The notes under the pieces are model-generated. The model had not been told where the DNA came from and searched no databases. It saw only the letters and a program-made list of their open reading frames with translations. Positions 36,890 through 47,586 of a DNA stretch of 64,000 nucleotides are shown piece by piece. Position numbers and translations under genes: made by a program. This DNA is from Reticulascus tulasneorum (taxonomy: Eukaryota; Ascomycota; Sordariomycetes; Glomerellales; Reticulascaceae), in NCBI GenBank assembly GCA_001557505.1, contig LSAX01000009.1:1240001-1304000 (forward strand), read 5' to 3'. Numbering within the stretch: position 1 is the stretch's first letter; each line of letters opens with the position of its first letter.

Positions 36890-36900
36890 CCCCCCCCCCC
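36890..36900. repeat. C11 homopolymer
   Basis: Eleven consecutive C residues within the gene-poor region upstream of the Myb gene. Confidence 0.9.
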
Positions 36901-37974
36901 ACCATCGCTCATCCCGTTGATGATACGAAGTATGTACGTCTTGACACCATCAACGCCCGTCGTCTGGTAATCAGCCGCAGCACTGCCGAATCGCAACCAG
37001 GGGAAGATGTGTGTTCTTCATCTCGGCCGTTTTCATAAACGCTATGTCGCAGTTCATCTGGCCTTCTTGTTTCCTTTCCCCGCCATAAACGCTACGACGC
37101 AACCCTGATTTTCGGCTTCTGCGCAGCTGCCCAAATCCCCCCTGCTACGCACACATCTCCTTCATCTTGTGTCACCCGGGGTGTCGGTTTGTGTGCCATG
37201 TCCATATTCTTCCGAATCGACCCCGAGCAGAGGATGCACACAAGCTTGGCGCAATCCACCAAATCTCTCAGTTCGCGCCTGCCACTGTCATGGACGGATG
37301 GCAAGGATGGGACAAGAGAATGGTTCGGTGAACGTGCTAAGAGGATGGATCTTTCTACTATTCTTGCTTTGTCTCCCCTGCTTCTTTCGTTCGGCAATCT
37401 GCTCACAAAACGAGCTGTGGCTGTCGCGACTTCACCACCAGCGAAGTCTGCTGTTGGATGCTTTGCAGCTGATATAGAACCTTGTATCCATTATACCCCC
37501 CCTTTCTCATTGAACAAGAAAAAGCTGCAGGGCCAGCCCTCCCCTGCTCTCCAACCACTCCACACCTCTACCGTTCTCCAGAATCGGTACGAAGATACCC
37601 TCACCACCCCAGTCACCTCCCCAGCCAGCTCAAATGGCTCCCGCAGCACTGGCAGGCACGCAGGCAACTGCCTTGAGGGGCCTTGAGCAGCTTCCCACCA
37701 CCCCTCAACCCACTGGGCATGGGGGCAAGGGACATGGGCAGTGCCTCTCTGAATAATTCGCTTGTCATGCTGTTCCCAACCCGCGCATGGTAGGGCTTGT
37801 TTCATCTTTTCTCCATTCGGCTCTTGTGTTTGAATTCCTTCTATGCGTTTTCCAGACCTCTCTCTCTTTGGACCACCAGCCTCCTCTTTAGGACAAACCG
37901 CCCGGGGATCCTCTAAATTGTTAAAGTGTTCTTTTCCTCAGTACCCTCCCTGTCAGTCGTTGTTGGCTGTCACA

Positions 37975-37993
37975 CCCCCCCCCCCCCCCCCCC
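37975..37993. repeat. C19 homopolymer
   Basis: Nineteen consecutive C residues, the longest homopolymer seen in the window, about 690 bp before the proposed Myb start. Runs of this kind are prone to length error in sequencing and to slippage in the genome. Confidence 0.9.
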
Positions 37994-38662
37994 TTCCCCT
38001 CCTCGTTGCATCAGAAGCTTGTGCTAGGGTGTACCTGTTTCTATATCCGGCAGCCAGACCATGGCATAAGATCCTCAAATTATGCTACCGTCATCGCTGG
38101 GCAAGGTTAACTCGCATCTCCGCACCTGGCTTGCTCAGGAACAGAATACGTCTCGCACATGGCGAATCGCTTAAGTGCTTTAACTCGAGCCCCAAAAGAG
38201 CAATAATTAAGGTCCCCTGCCCTGGCTGCCTTCCCTCCACAGAAGCCCACACCTGTTTCTATTCCTCTTCCTGATCAGGAAGATCAGACGATATAATGCA
38301 GACCTTGCCCGCACTTGCCTATTGTCTTCTCCGACATTCTGTCACGGGTATAAGGTTTCTTGGGCTATAGAGACGAATTATAACAAGACAAGGGAAGATC
38401 CCAGCTCAAAAGCTTGGGGTGGCAACTGGCAGTTAAAAGGTAGCATGGTTGCTCATCTTTCTTTTTGTCTTAATAATTTCCCTGCTCCAACAAAAAGGTA
38501 CCCGTCCGCCCTGTTCTGCAGGACACAAATCGCCATCCACCAACGGCGGCGGCAGACCTGACCACACGACCACCACCACCAACACTGCCATCAAGGACGG
38601 CTTTCTACCAGCGCATACGTCTTGACGACCGACAGAATTTGCTTACCCGCACACCAGCCTCG

Positions 38663-39959
38663 ATGAACACATGTCCGCTGCTTCTGAAGAGGTAATATCA
38701 CCATTACAATATAGCCCGATCACAAGGCAGAGGTTCAAGAGACTTCCACCGCCCCCGCAACCCCGCAACGTCTCGTCTTCAGCAACAGCGGCCTACTCCT
38801 CTCCCGACGCAGCCCGGAAGGGCTTTCACACAACAAATTCTTTCAATTCAGAGCCCGGCGGCCGTCCAGAGCGGTTCGCTCTGGCGGAACCCATGTATCG
38901 GAGGCACGCTGGCGGGCAACTATCGAGTAGGGGACTACAATGTCGATTACTCTGCACAGGAGTCGCATCCGGGAGAGCAGGGCCAGCAGCACCACGGCTA
39001 TGAGCCCCCACATCACCACCAACACCGGGGCTCCATTCACCATGCTGGTGGTTCGACAGCCGGGCTCCATGAGCCCCCGGGAGGCCATCACTCGCAGCAC
39101 CCGGGCATGTCGCAACACCACTCTCAGCATTCCCAACAGGTGTTGATGGATCCGGCGCAGATGGGGCATGCGCGGCATCTGGGACCGCCACACTACGGTG
39201 GTCCTGGTTCTGTCATTGCTCCTCTGTATCCGTCCATGGCGACGCCCACGCAGGCGCATACCCCGCATGGCTCTCAAAAGCGACCCCGTCCAGACGACCT
39301 CGACTTGTCGGTCCCCGGGATCACAGATCTGGAACATACCGACCTAGACGGTATGCAGCAGACCCCCATGGGGTCTGCTTATGCACAAGCAGCAGCGCAG
39401 CAAGTGCAACCACCTACTCATCACCACCATCGCCTGCCCGATACTGGACCACCTTCGAAGATGATAAGACGAGATGGAGGTGATAGCCAGGGAGGCCAGG
39501 GAGGCGCACCAAGTGTAGTAGGGACAGTTGGGATGCCAGCACCAGCACCAAGGCCGAGGGGACCGAAGCTCAAGTTTACGCCGGAGGATGACCAACTCTT
39601 GATCGATCTGAAGGAAAACAAGAGTTTGACGTGGAAGCAGATCGCGGACTTCTTTCCTGGCAGATCATCCGGGACTCTACAAGTGCGGTATTGTACTAAG
39701 CTGAAAGCCAAGACGACGCAATGGTCTGATGAGACGGTACGTCGACCTCCCTCTTGTTGCAGCCTCTTGAGTTCCTAGAAGGCGCCCCTTGCCGCTCTCT
39801 TTACTAACCAACCTTCTCGAACAGGATCAAAAGCTGCGCACTGCACTACAAGACTACGAGAACGAGAAGTGGCGCATCGTGGCCAACAAAGTAGGGACTG
39901 GGTTCACCCCAGCGGCCTGTCGTGAGCGAGCGCAAGAGTTGCTTGAACCTCCATTATAG
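38663..39959 (+). CDS. Myb/SANT-domain DNA-binding protein
   Basis: The secure part is 38731-39736 joined to 39825-39959; the 88-nt intron has an ACTAAC branch site. The N-terminal half is low-complexity (H, Q, P, G), then come KRPRPDDLDLSVPG and the DNA-binding part. The first Myb/SANT repeat has PKLKFTPEDDQLLIDLKENK followed by LTWKQIADFFPGRSSGTLQV. A second repeat is completed across the intron (TQWSDETDQKLRTALQDYE, then EKWRIVANKVGTGFTPAACR). It is a probable nuclear transcription factor. The first exon is unsure: ATG 38663 with a 39-nt intron (38692-38730) removes an in-frame TAA and gives 389 residues, but such an intron is very short. ATG 39107, or an exon further upstream, are alternatives. 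It stands alone between two 5-kb gene-poor stretches. Confidence 0.75.
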
Positions 39960-42900
39960 CATTCAATGTCCCCGCCGGGAGCTTCGGCACCCGAGTCTGG
40001 GGGCACCATCTATTCGCAGCAGCTTCGGTGATGAGGCGCAGCTTGCTACTAGCGGACAACTTCATCATGCAGCATAGACGACTCGCTCAACCGGAGGAGC
40101 CATGCCACCCAAGCCACAAACGAGTTAACTACTGGGGGAATACCTGGGACCTACTCAAATTTGGCAGGGAGAGAGCTACGATTTGCCTCCGTGTCGTCGA
40201 ATGTTTCGGTTTGAGCCAGCGACAAGAGGGGTCGCATAATGCGCCAGCCCCTTACACATCGTCTGCTTCCTCCTCTCCAATTACGCCTACCTACCGCACA
40301 CGATGTGCATCCTTTGCTTGGTGGCGTCTAGAAACGGAAAGAATCACTCACGTCTGTCGGTGTACTTCTACCACTCCAGGTCACTCCATGTATGCCACTA
40401 GGAATCCACCATCTGATTTTGTACTTGGTTCTACTTGGATGTACTTGGATGTACTTGGCCCCTTAATTCTAGAGATACCCTCGACTCGCCGCGGGCCGTT
40501 TTCTTCTTGTTCTGTTCTTTTGACTTTTATTACTTTGATTGCACGACGTTCTTGGGGAAATAGACTTGGCTATGGAGAGAATACCCATCATTTGCACCGA
40601 TCCGCAGGTCTGTCTCATTTTCCGCGCTTTCTTTTGGATCCAAAATATGGCCGCGCCAGCTCCTTCCAGAAATAGTCAGAATACGGTTGTCGTTCGAACT
40701 GCCTTTCTCGGGTAAACAAAAGTAAAATGCATTCGCTCGGAGAAAATCCCGCTATGCAGGGCCAGGTGATGTGCCTACGGGCTGCGATATTAAACACGGC
40801 TCGCAGGCACACAGCTATCTACAGCTGAGCTGGTGGACCAAACATTACACGCACAAAACGCAGCAATATGTACACGCGGAATTAGCCTGACCATCTGGTG
40901 GGCCGAGGGCGTTGGTAATTTATATTACCTGATTTGGATTTCGTGGGTCGGCCGGTGTTGGTCGGTGTAAGCACTCAGGGGGGGGCGGTTTTGAGTCACG
41001 GAAGTTCATCTTGGGAGCTTTTATGAACAGAAAGGGAGTCTTGCAATATGTTTGTATGGAGTCTGGGCTGTCGATTGAGATACTACGATGGAGCACGGTT
41101 GAAGGAAGGGAGACACGATGTACGTGGCTCAGAGATGTCTTGGGTTGGGTTGGCTTTGCATACACGGATGGCACTGACGAGAAACTTATCTACTTACACT
41201 GTTACTTCTTGCTTGTTTTATTTATCAATAATGTGTACTTGGTCCCTCTCCTCTTTTCGTTAATCTTTATTCAGTATCTCTTGTCGTTGTTACCAGTGGG
41301 TAACACCAACCAGCCAGCCGTTGTGGCAACCTAGAAGGGGCGGCACTTTTGTCAGCCTCGCCTCCCTTGCGCTTGAGGGGAGGGGAACTGGCGAGGGAAT
41401 GGGTGTCTTCATTCGGCATTTGTCAGCCCCTTGGTGGCAATAGAGGCCGACTGCTATGGATCGCAATTCTTATCATCATGCTGGCGCTCCAGAACTTGGG
41501 ACAAACGCTCCCTGAGGGTGTCGAGTTTCAGCATCCGCCGGATTGCTGTGTTAAGTTTCCAGTGGCCGTTAACGCCAGCCACTCAGATTTGTGAGTCACG
41601 AGAGAAGTCAAAGCCTGGTTGTTAGAGAAGGTCGGGGTGTCATGCTGGCTCGTTGGCCTAAATGATCCGGATCTTCCCTCCTTGCAGCCCAGCCTGCTTC
41701 CGCTCTGGTATCCGCCGTCCACCCAAAACCTGGCAGTGGCTGTCAGTTGTTACGACAAGAGGCCTTCCGCCTGATTCCAAGCGGCCGTGGGCCAGCGATT
41801 AAACAGCTCACCATTACTGTCGTGGGTGGTGGTGGTGCTGTCAGGTCCTGCTGTGCGTGCTCCGCTACACCCGATTGCCATGCCGCTATAGATGTGCAGA
41901 TTCTAATATATCCCCCAACCTCCACTCTCGTAAGTGCTGCTATCAGCATCCGCTGGCTCAAGCCACCAAGCACACTCACCGTTCACCGCCGTTGTAACCA
42001 CACGTATGCTGCTGAGCGAGGCACTATTCTGAATGTGGTGAAGTCCAGGAGTGAAATGCCTGCGACTCCATGAGTCGTGCCTCGTGACAGGTCATGATTT
42101 CCTCTCGCCACGGAGCCGAGGACATCGGGCCCCGCTGCCCCTCCACACCACGTCGGCATGGCGTTGGGCACGGACAGCCACAATCCTCGGGGGACACACA
42201 GAGCAGTGAGAAACGTGTCGTTGCTGCAAGTGTGTTGGGGTGGTCACGCCCCGATCTGAATGTCACCAATTATCTATCCCCCCGGCCACTGGCGCGGAGC
42301 TCAAAGTCTCGATCTGTAGCAGGCCCGCTCAGAGGCCACAAAAGTTTTGCCCATTTCTGTCCGCCTGTGCATGAGCTACAACTCTTCGAGACGTTTCCCA
42401 CCCATCAAGGTGGAACGCTTGATCTTCCTCTTTTACCTCGCGTATAGACAGGGCTTTGGGAACCGGCGTGGTTGCGATTGGAGCGTCGGTTCGTGCAGAT
42501 CAATCTCGGAGGTCTGGAGATCAAGTAAAGAACAAGCGAAACCTAAGCCTGTTTTTGCTTCTTTGGAGACGCACGCCCCAGGGCATCAAACCCCGAGTCA
42601 TGAATCCCAGGCTACGCAGGTGCAGGTGTTTACTGGGTTGTCGCCTCAATTCTTCAGATGATACAAGAAACGATGTAGAGCTGACAAGCTAGCGCATGAC
42701 ACGCCATCAAGTTGAAACCCTCGTTGTGCGATTGGATTGTCAAGTTTATCAACTGCCGGGGACCGTCTGAGGGGGCTCAATTTGGAGCATGGGGTATGCC
42801 TGTGGACCGGCTTTGCGTTGGCGTCAGAACTGGCGCTGTATGTGCAGTGGCCGGGACCCCTTGACCTGGAGCATGCAGTCTTTCCAGCAGAGGGATCACC

Positions 42901-45192
42901 CCAATACATTAGTGAGTGACAGCCAGTTGGTTGCATCTTTTTGATGTAAGCCCTAATTGCGTTTGTACTTCCCGGTTGCAAACTTGCGCCTCGGGCAATT
43001 TAGGTGATGATGAGCCTGTCACTTCGAACCGTGCATGGCACCCGGTTCCGTGTCAAGTGCTTGTCCTGGGCCATTTCCCAAGCTAACTCGATGCCTGCAA
43101 TGATCAAGCCAGGAGATGGAAATCTGCAATCGGAGCCCATAGCAGTTTGGCCCAGATGGGGGGGTCCAGGGATTGGTAAGCCCTGCAAACCCGCACAAGC
43201 TATTCCCCCGATGACAGGCCCCTGATCTGGTGCCCTCAAGCCCGATCTATCCGCGCCACTTCCGAGAAGGCACGCACTGATCAGGCGGCTCTGATCAAAC
43301 TACCTGACGGAAGACTACAAGGTCGTCTTCCGATATCAACCGGGGGGTGCTGTCAAACTCTGGTTACCAGCTGGAACATCGACCTGGTTTGGCATATCAC
43401 CTCCAGGCCTGCTATGTATGTCGCCAGGCTGATCACGACGCAGGCGCTCTGATATGTGCATATGCCCCTCTTTCACTGGATTGCCAATAGGCTCTATACC
43501 CGCTGCAAGGGAAGATGCAGTGCTACATTGTGCTTCGCATAAGCTTGCCTAAACGTCCAGGTTCTTTCGACAGGAGGAACGTCTTGTCGTCGAACGGTAC
43601 TTAGAAAACCAGCAAGGAGTCAAAGTTTGTTTGCTCCGATATAACCGCTTTTGGCTCCTCTTCTGCGCTCCTCTGATAACCATTCCCTAGAGACATTCCC
43701 TAGATACCGTCACGGTTGAACATGGTGCTAGGTGGCTGAAAGGTCTCGTCTAACCGTAACATGCACCATCCAATCGGGAAATTGATACAATATGTAAAGT
43801 GCTTGGGTCCTGGCAATATGGCAAATTTATCTTTTACCTCCACCCAACTGAGCTTTGCCGGGTGAGCATCACGATATAACCAGAATGAAGCTGAAATAAG
43901 TGCTAAATCCCCCGTACACAGCGACATTGTCGTATTCTCAAGTAGATTACACGGCTTTTTGTTGGGGTCATGTAAGCCCGTAGTTCGCGACCTTCTTTGC
44001 CGAGACGGGTTGATAGCCAGAGGTAGGTATGCATGTCATTCGCATGCTTGTCAGAGGGGCCCATGATGTTCAATATCAAGTCTTCCGTGCCGTGTTGGCA
44101 TGTGGCGTCATGAACGGTATAAGCGCTGCAGGAGTACATCTGTTCATTCCCATGTTACACCAGAGGAGACCAGGCTCATATCACGATTCCCAAATTTCGC
44201 GAGATGCCGGTTCGATCTATGATCCAACTCGAGCAGATCTCAAATGCCTGTTAGGCTTCTTCGTGTTCGGCCTGGCCCCGCGAAGAGGGTCTCGTTTCAG
44301 GTAGATGCAAATGTCCTCTCCCTCCATCCTTACAGAACCTCCTTGTCTGCTGCCACGTATCCCCGGTGGCTGGTGATTTGATACTTCTCGGCATGGTGTG
44401 CCTCCCATTCGGAGTGGTGGGGACGGAAGCAGGCAAGGAGTCTTGTTTTGCAGGACACTGCGTGGGACCTGTCCACAGCATGGTCGTCACAGACTGTAAA
44501 GTTGCTCTTGAAGGCTAATCCAGAGAAGGCACCAAGCTACCAAATGGGCTTGGTTGAAGATTGCGGCCGCTGCCAAACCTTTCTTGGGAGAGTTTTGTGG
44601 TGTTTGCAGGAGTGAGATTGTCGCTACTGCAATAGTCTGCAGTTATATAAGGCTATACCACAGATTGTATCCCCCTATAATAACCTTTGTTAATAGGTAG
44701 GGGGCAAAAAGCCTGCCACACTGGTCTAAACGACTCTTTCCAGGGCCTGTGTCAATCTTCGGATGTCTATCGTCTTCTGTGATATGTTCAAGGGCCTAAA
44801 TCCCGCCATGCGAGTGGGTTGGCCACTGGGGGCGACTCGCAGCCATGCGCCCGTCGTCTGCCGGGCAACTGGCAAACAGCCTGTCAAGCTGAAGCGGTGT
44901 GTGTGACGCAATCGATATTGAGTCGTTCATAGTATCAATATGATTCGGTTCCCGTTGATTCTAGGCGAAGCTGTCCAGTGCTCCTGTGGGGGTGGCAAAG
45001 CAGATACGTACTGACACGCCCAGATCATAAGCGGTTCGGCTCGGTAACGAGGCTGCAATACAGTTTGCTCTGCTAAGATCAGCTGCAACATTGCTCACCG
45101 TTGCGGCGGATCCCACGAGCACCAAAGTGGGGGGGCTGGAGAAGCCTTGCCGTTTGTTCTCCAAACTTATCACTGTCTGATATTGTTCTGTT
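39960..45192. other. 5.2-kb gene-poor region downstream of the Myb gene
   Basis: No gene is recognised on either strand. Open frames are at most 215 codons (40028-40675) and look random in composition. A four-copy 10-bp minisatellite lies at 40421-40460. The first part may be 3' untranslated sequence of the Myb gene. The right end (about 44.7-45.19 kb) is the 3' side of the leftward ketopantoate reductase gene. No transposon ends or rRNA/tRNA genes were found. Confidence 0.45.
40421..40460 (+). repeat. Four-unit 10-bp minisatellite
   Basis: Four consecutive 10-mers share the core TACTTGG with small changes at the first base and the last two or three bases. Confidence 0.85.
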
Positions 45193-46656
45193 TCAACGGT
45201 AAGGAAAGTATTCTCCAAAATCATTTTCTTGGAGCACTGCACCACTCTCAATCAGTCGTATGAGAGTCTGATGGCTGGAAGTGTCTAGACCAAGGTGAAG
45301 GTATTCGGCTGTGTCAACGAGCCACCCGTTGAATTCCATAATCTCCGTCTTTTTCCCTGCGCGAACGTCTTGTAACATTGAGCTGATGTTTTCTCTGACC
45401 TTGAAACCAACGTCATGTAACATTCGCCTGAGCTCGGACTTGGAGAAGCGTTCGAATAACTGTTGCCGAGCATCGGACATCGGAATACTGAGGTCCTGGT
45501 GAATAGGATGCTGCCCGGTGGTACTTGTCATATTCCCCAAAATCTCTGAACTCTTACTGTCTTGAACGAGTGCTTGTAGGACATTGCTTGCTTCTTCGAG
45601 AAGCATGTCCATAACTCGAACAATTGGGCCATCAGGCTTAGCAAACAGGTAGCCATTCTTGCAACGCAATATCGAAGTCAGGGTATTGATGATACTGTTC
45701 ACAACAAGCTTTTCAAGCTGTAGTATCCAAACGTCCTCTCTTTTCAATTTCCTCCCCGCCAGATGAGGTGCCTGTACGAGTTGGTCCATAAGGTACGAGG
45801 CAGCCTCATGTGTCGATGGATTCAGCAACACCGGCCCAACCTTGAGATCCGCTTGAGAAGCATGATCCACCTGGAATCGGCCCCGTGATGTGACACCGTG
45901 TGTGACGATGCATGCCAACCAATTTGGGTGCACGGGTGACTCAACCGTTGGATATCGCTGGTTGATATACAACTGTCCATAAGGGGGCCATAATTTACAC
46001 ATGCCGTTGTGTACAAAAGCGACTGTGGAGTTGATATCCAAGTATCGGCGCAATTTGTCGACTTGTGGAAGAGCATCTGGCGCCTTCGTGGTGACAACTA
46101 GATTCCGGATTCCTAGGCCATCTGTTACTTGTCTTGCCGGGCCGGATTGTGGCGGCGTATCGGTCCACCACTCAACCTCGAAGTCGAGATTTCGCTCTCT
46201 GGCTCCGTCACGAGAAATCTCTATGCCGGGCTGCGATATCCAGAATTCCAAGAGCTCCTTCCTATGAAATATCAGAGTAATTGGAGGCCTGGGTTGCAGT
46301 TTCGCCAGCGAGCTGGCAAGGAGGACTCCGAGATTTCCGATTCCGAGAATATAGATCCGCCGGTTGAGGTCTGCGAGCTGGTTTCCACAGCGCGCCAACC
46401 TTTTTCCTGGCTGGGCCGAGTTTGAATAGCTAGGAATATTCACAGGAGTCCATGCGTAGAGAGTCTGACCTTGGCCTTCGTGGGTTGAAAGACTCGGCAG
46501 CCACTTCGGACTCATCTTCAAGGTCGTGGAGGAGTATGTTCTGAGAGCGATAGAACGAACAATCGAGGAGAATATACATGCATTATTGGAGCGAATCATT
46601 GCCAATCTCACTACAAAGCGTGTCCAGCTAGGATGTCGATAGAGTTCTCGTGGCAT
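45193..46656 (-). CDS. Ketopantoate reductase (2-dehydropantoate 2-reductase) family protein
   Basis: This is a single-exon gene of 487 codons starting at the ATG 46656. The first ~50 residues are basic and lack acids after the start (WTRFVVRLAMIRSNN, then SIALRTYSS), as in a mitochondrial presequence. The Rossmann motif G-I-G-N-L-G is at 105-110 (IYILGIGNLGVLLA). NLVVTTKAPDA and FVHNGM (residues about 180-225) match the ApbA/PanE family. VNSIINTLTSIL near 320 corresponds to the helix with the conserved K-x-x-x-N-x-x-N-x-L (LEKLVVNSIINTLT). PanE enzymes use NADPH to reduce ketopantoate to pantoate for coenzyme A synthesis. Fungal members of this longer type are a divergent branch, so the substrate is not certain. 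A GTG at 46692 is in frame but not a credible start. Confidence 0.85.
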   Translation of the reverse strand: MPRELYRHPSWTRFVVRLAMIRSNNACIFSSIVRSIALRTYSSTTLKMSPKWLPSLSTHEGQGQTLYAWTPVNIPSYSNSAQPGKRLARCGNQLADLNRRIYILGIGNLGVLLASSLAKLQPRPPITLIFHRKELLEFWISQPGIEISRDGARERNLDFEVEWWTDTPPQSGPARQVTDGLGIRNLVVTTKAPDALPQVDKLRRYLDINSTVAFVHNGMCKLWPPYGQLYINQRYPTVESPVHPNWLACIVTHGVTSRGRFQVDHASQADLKVGPVLLNPSTHEAASYLMDQLVQAPHLAGRKLKREDVWILQLEKLVVNSIINTLTSILRCKNGYLFAKPDGPIVRVMDMLLEEASNVLQALVQDSKSSEILGNMTSTTGQHPIHQDLSIPMSDARQQLFERFSKSELRRMLHDVGFKVRENISSMLQDVRAGKKTEIMEFNGWLVDTAEYLHLGLDTSSHQTLIRLIESGAVLQENDFGEYFPYR

Positions 46657-47586
46657 GTGAGAGATGCAAGGCTGGGAGAGGCTGGCATTCACCCCTTGAC
46701 GAGATTCGAGAGTGAATCCCTGTTGGTGGTCAACATCAGATACTCCTTGGGTGCCAGTATAGTGAATGGCTACCTAGGTAGTAAACTAAAGTAAGTCTAC
46801 AAAAGAAATTATCAAGTAGGCAACATGAATTGAGGGAAAGAAGCGAGACCTCGTGCTGCAGGGAGGCGGATCTGGAAACGACTGTAGATTTTGCTGAGTC
46901 GGAACGACGACGATGTTAGCCTCCACCATTGTCGTCAACGATTAGTACGGACAGGACACTGTATGAATAATCCAGCCCTATGTATTAGCACTATACATTG
47001 CTTTGTGGCGCAGATTCGCCTGATAGGTACGCCACAGTGGACAGCTCGCAGCAGCCAATCATATGTCTCAAGTTGCCTAATCACCCCTGCTAGTGCCTTT
47101 TGATTCCTGCAGCCTTCCGATGCGTCATTCGGTCTTCGAGAGGCGAACACTGTGAAACTTCAAATAGATTCATTTGACGACCGGGATGAGTTTTCACTTT
47201 TCATTCGTTCTCACAAGCTGGTGAGCTGGTGCGGAAGAAGGCATAGAGTTCGCCAGATCGTTTGAGGCGATAGAAATCTCCTCGGTCTCGAGCTCTAGGC
47301 GGTTCTTTTCATCTTTCGGATTCTCGGCTTTGGGAACTCTTCACATTCATCAAATTCTACCCTAGTAGGGCAACGGTGGGTTTGTCACTCCGGCTTGGCT
47401 TTGTCGATTCGGCCGTGACTTCTTTATATGCGCCTTGCTAGCAACCTGCAAGAGTCACATTTTCTCGGGCCACTACATGCTTCACCACCGCATTGACACA
47501 ACGCGGTTGCTTGAGAATTGGCAAGACGTCTCTGGAGTGCTTAAGTTCCACACAGAGGTTTATCTGGTTCTTCGACCCTTCCCAGT
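46657..47586. other. Divergent promoter region, ketopantoate reductase-like / RAD26
   Basis: About 930 bp between two oppositely transcribed genes. Short overlapping frames are present before the RAD26 start, one of them running past it in another frame, but no conserved upstream peptide is recognised. Confidence 0.5.

Larger units (their letters stand above)
33532..38662. other. 5.1-kb gene-poor region between PRP8 and the Myb gene
   Basis: No protein gene is recognised. The longest open frame (219 codons, minus strand, 33642-34301) lacks family-like composition and lies directly against the PRP8 3' end. From about 35.9 kb rightwards the + strand is rich in CT stretches, has a C11 run at 36890-36900 and a C19 run at 37975-37993, and includes many possible donor and acceptor sites. 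This would suit a long promoter and/or spliced 5' leader of the Myb transcription factor gene, but no exon can be fixed from sequence alone. A long non-coding RNA is possible and untested. Confidence 0.45.

Noticed and set aside
40028..40675. 215-codon + strand frame downstream of the Myb gene
   Set aside because: Random-looking residue content, no domain, no supporting splice structure.
44205..44235. GGTTCGATC motif resembling a tRNA T loop
   Set aside because: No flanking T stem, A box or acceptor pairing.
46657..46692. N-terminal extension of the ketopantoate reductase-like protein from GTG 46692
   Set aside because: Not an ATG; the first ATG at 46656 already precedes a complete presequence-like region.
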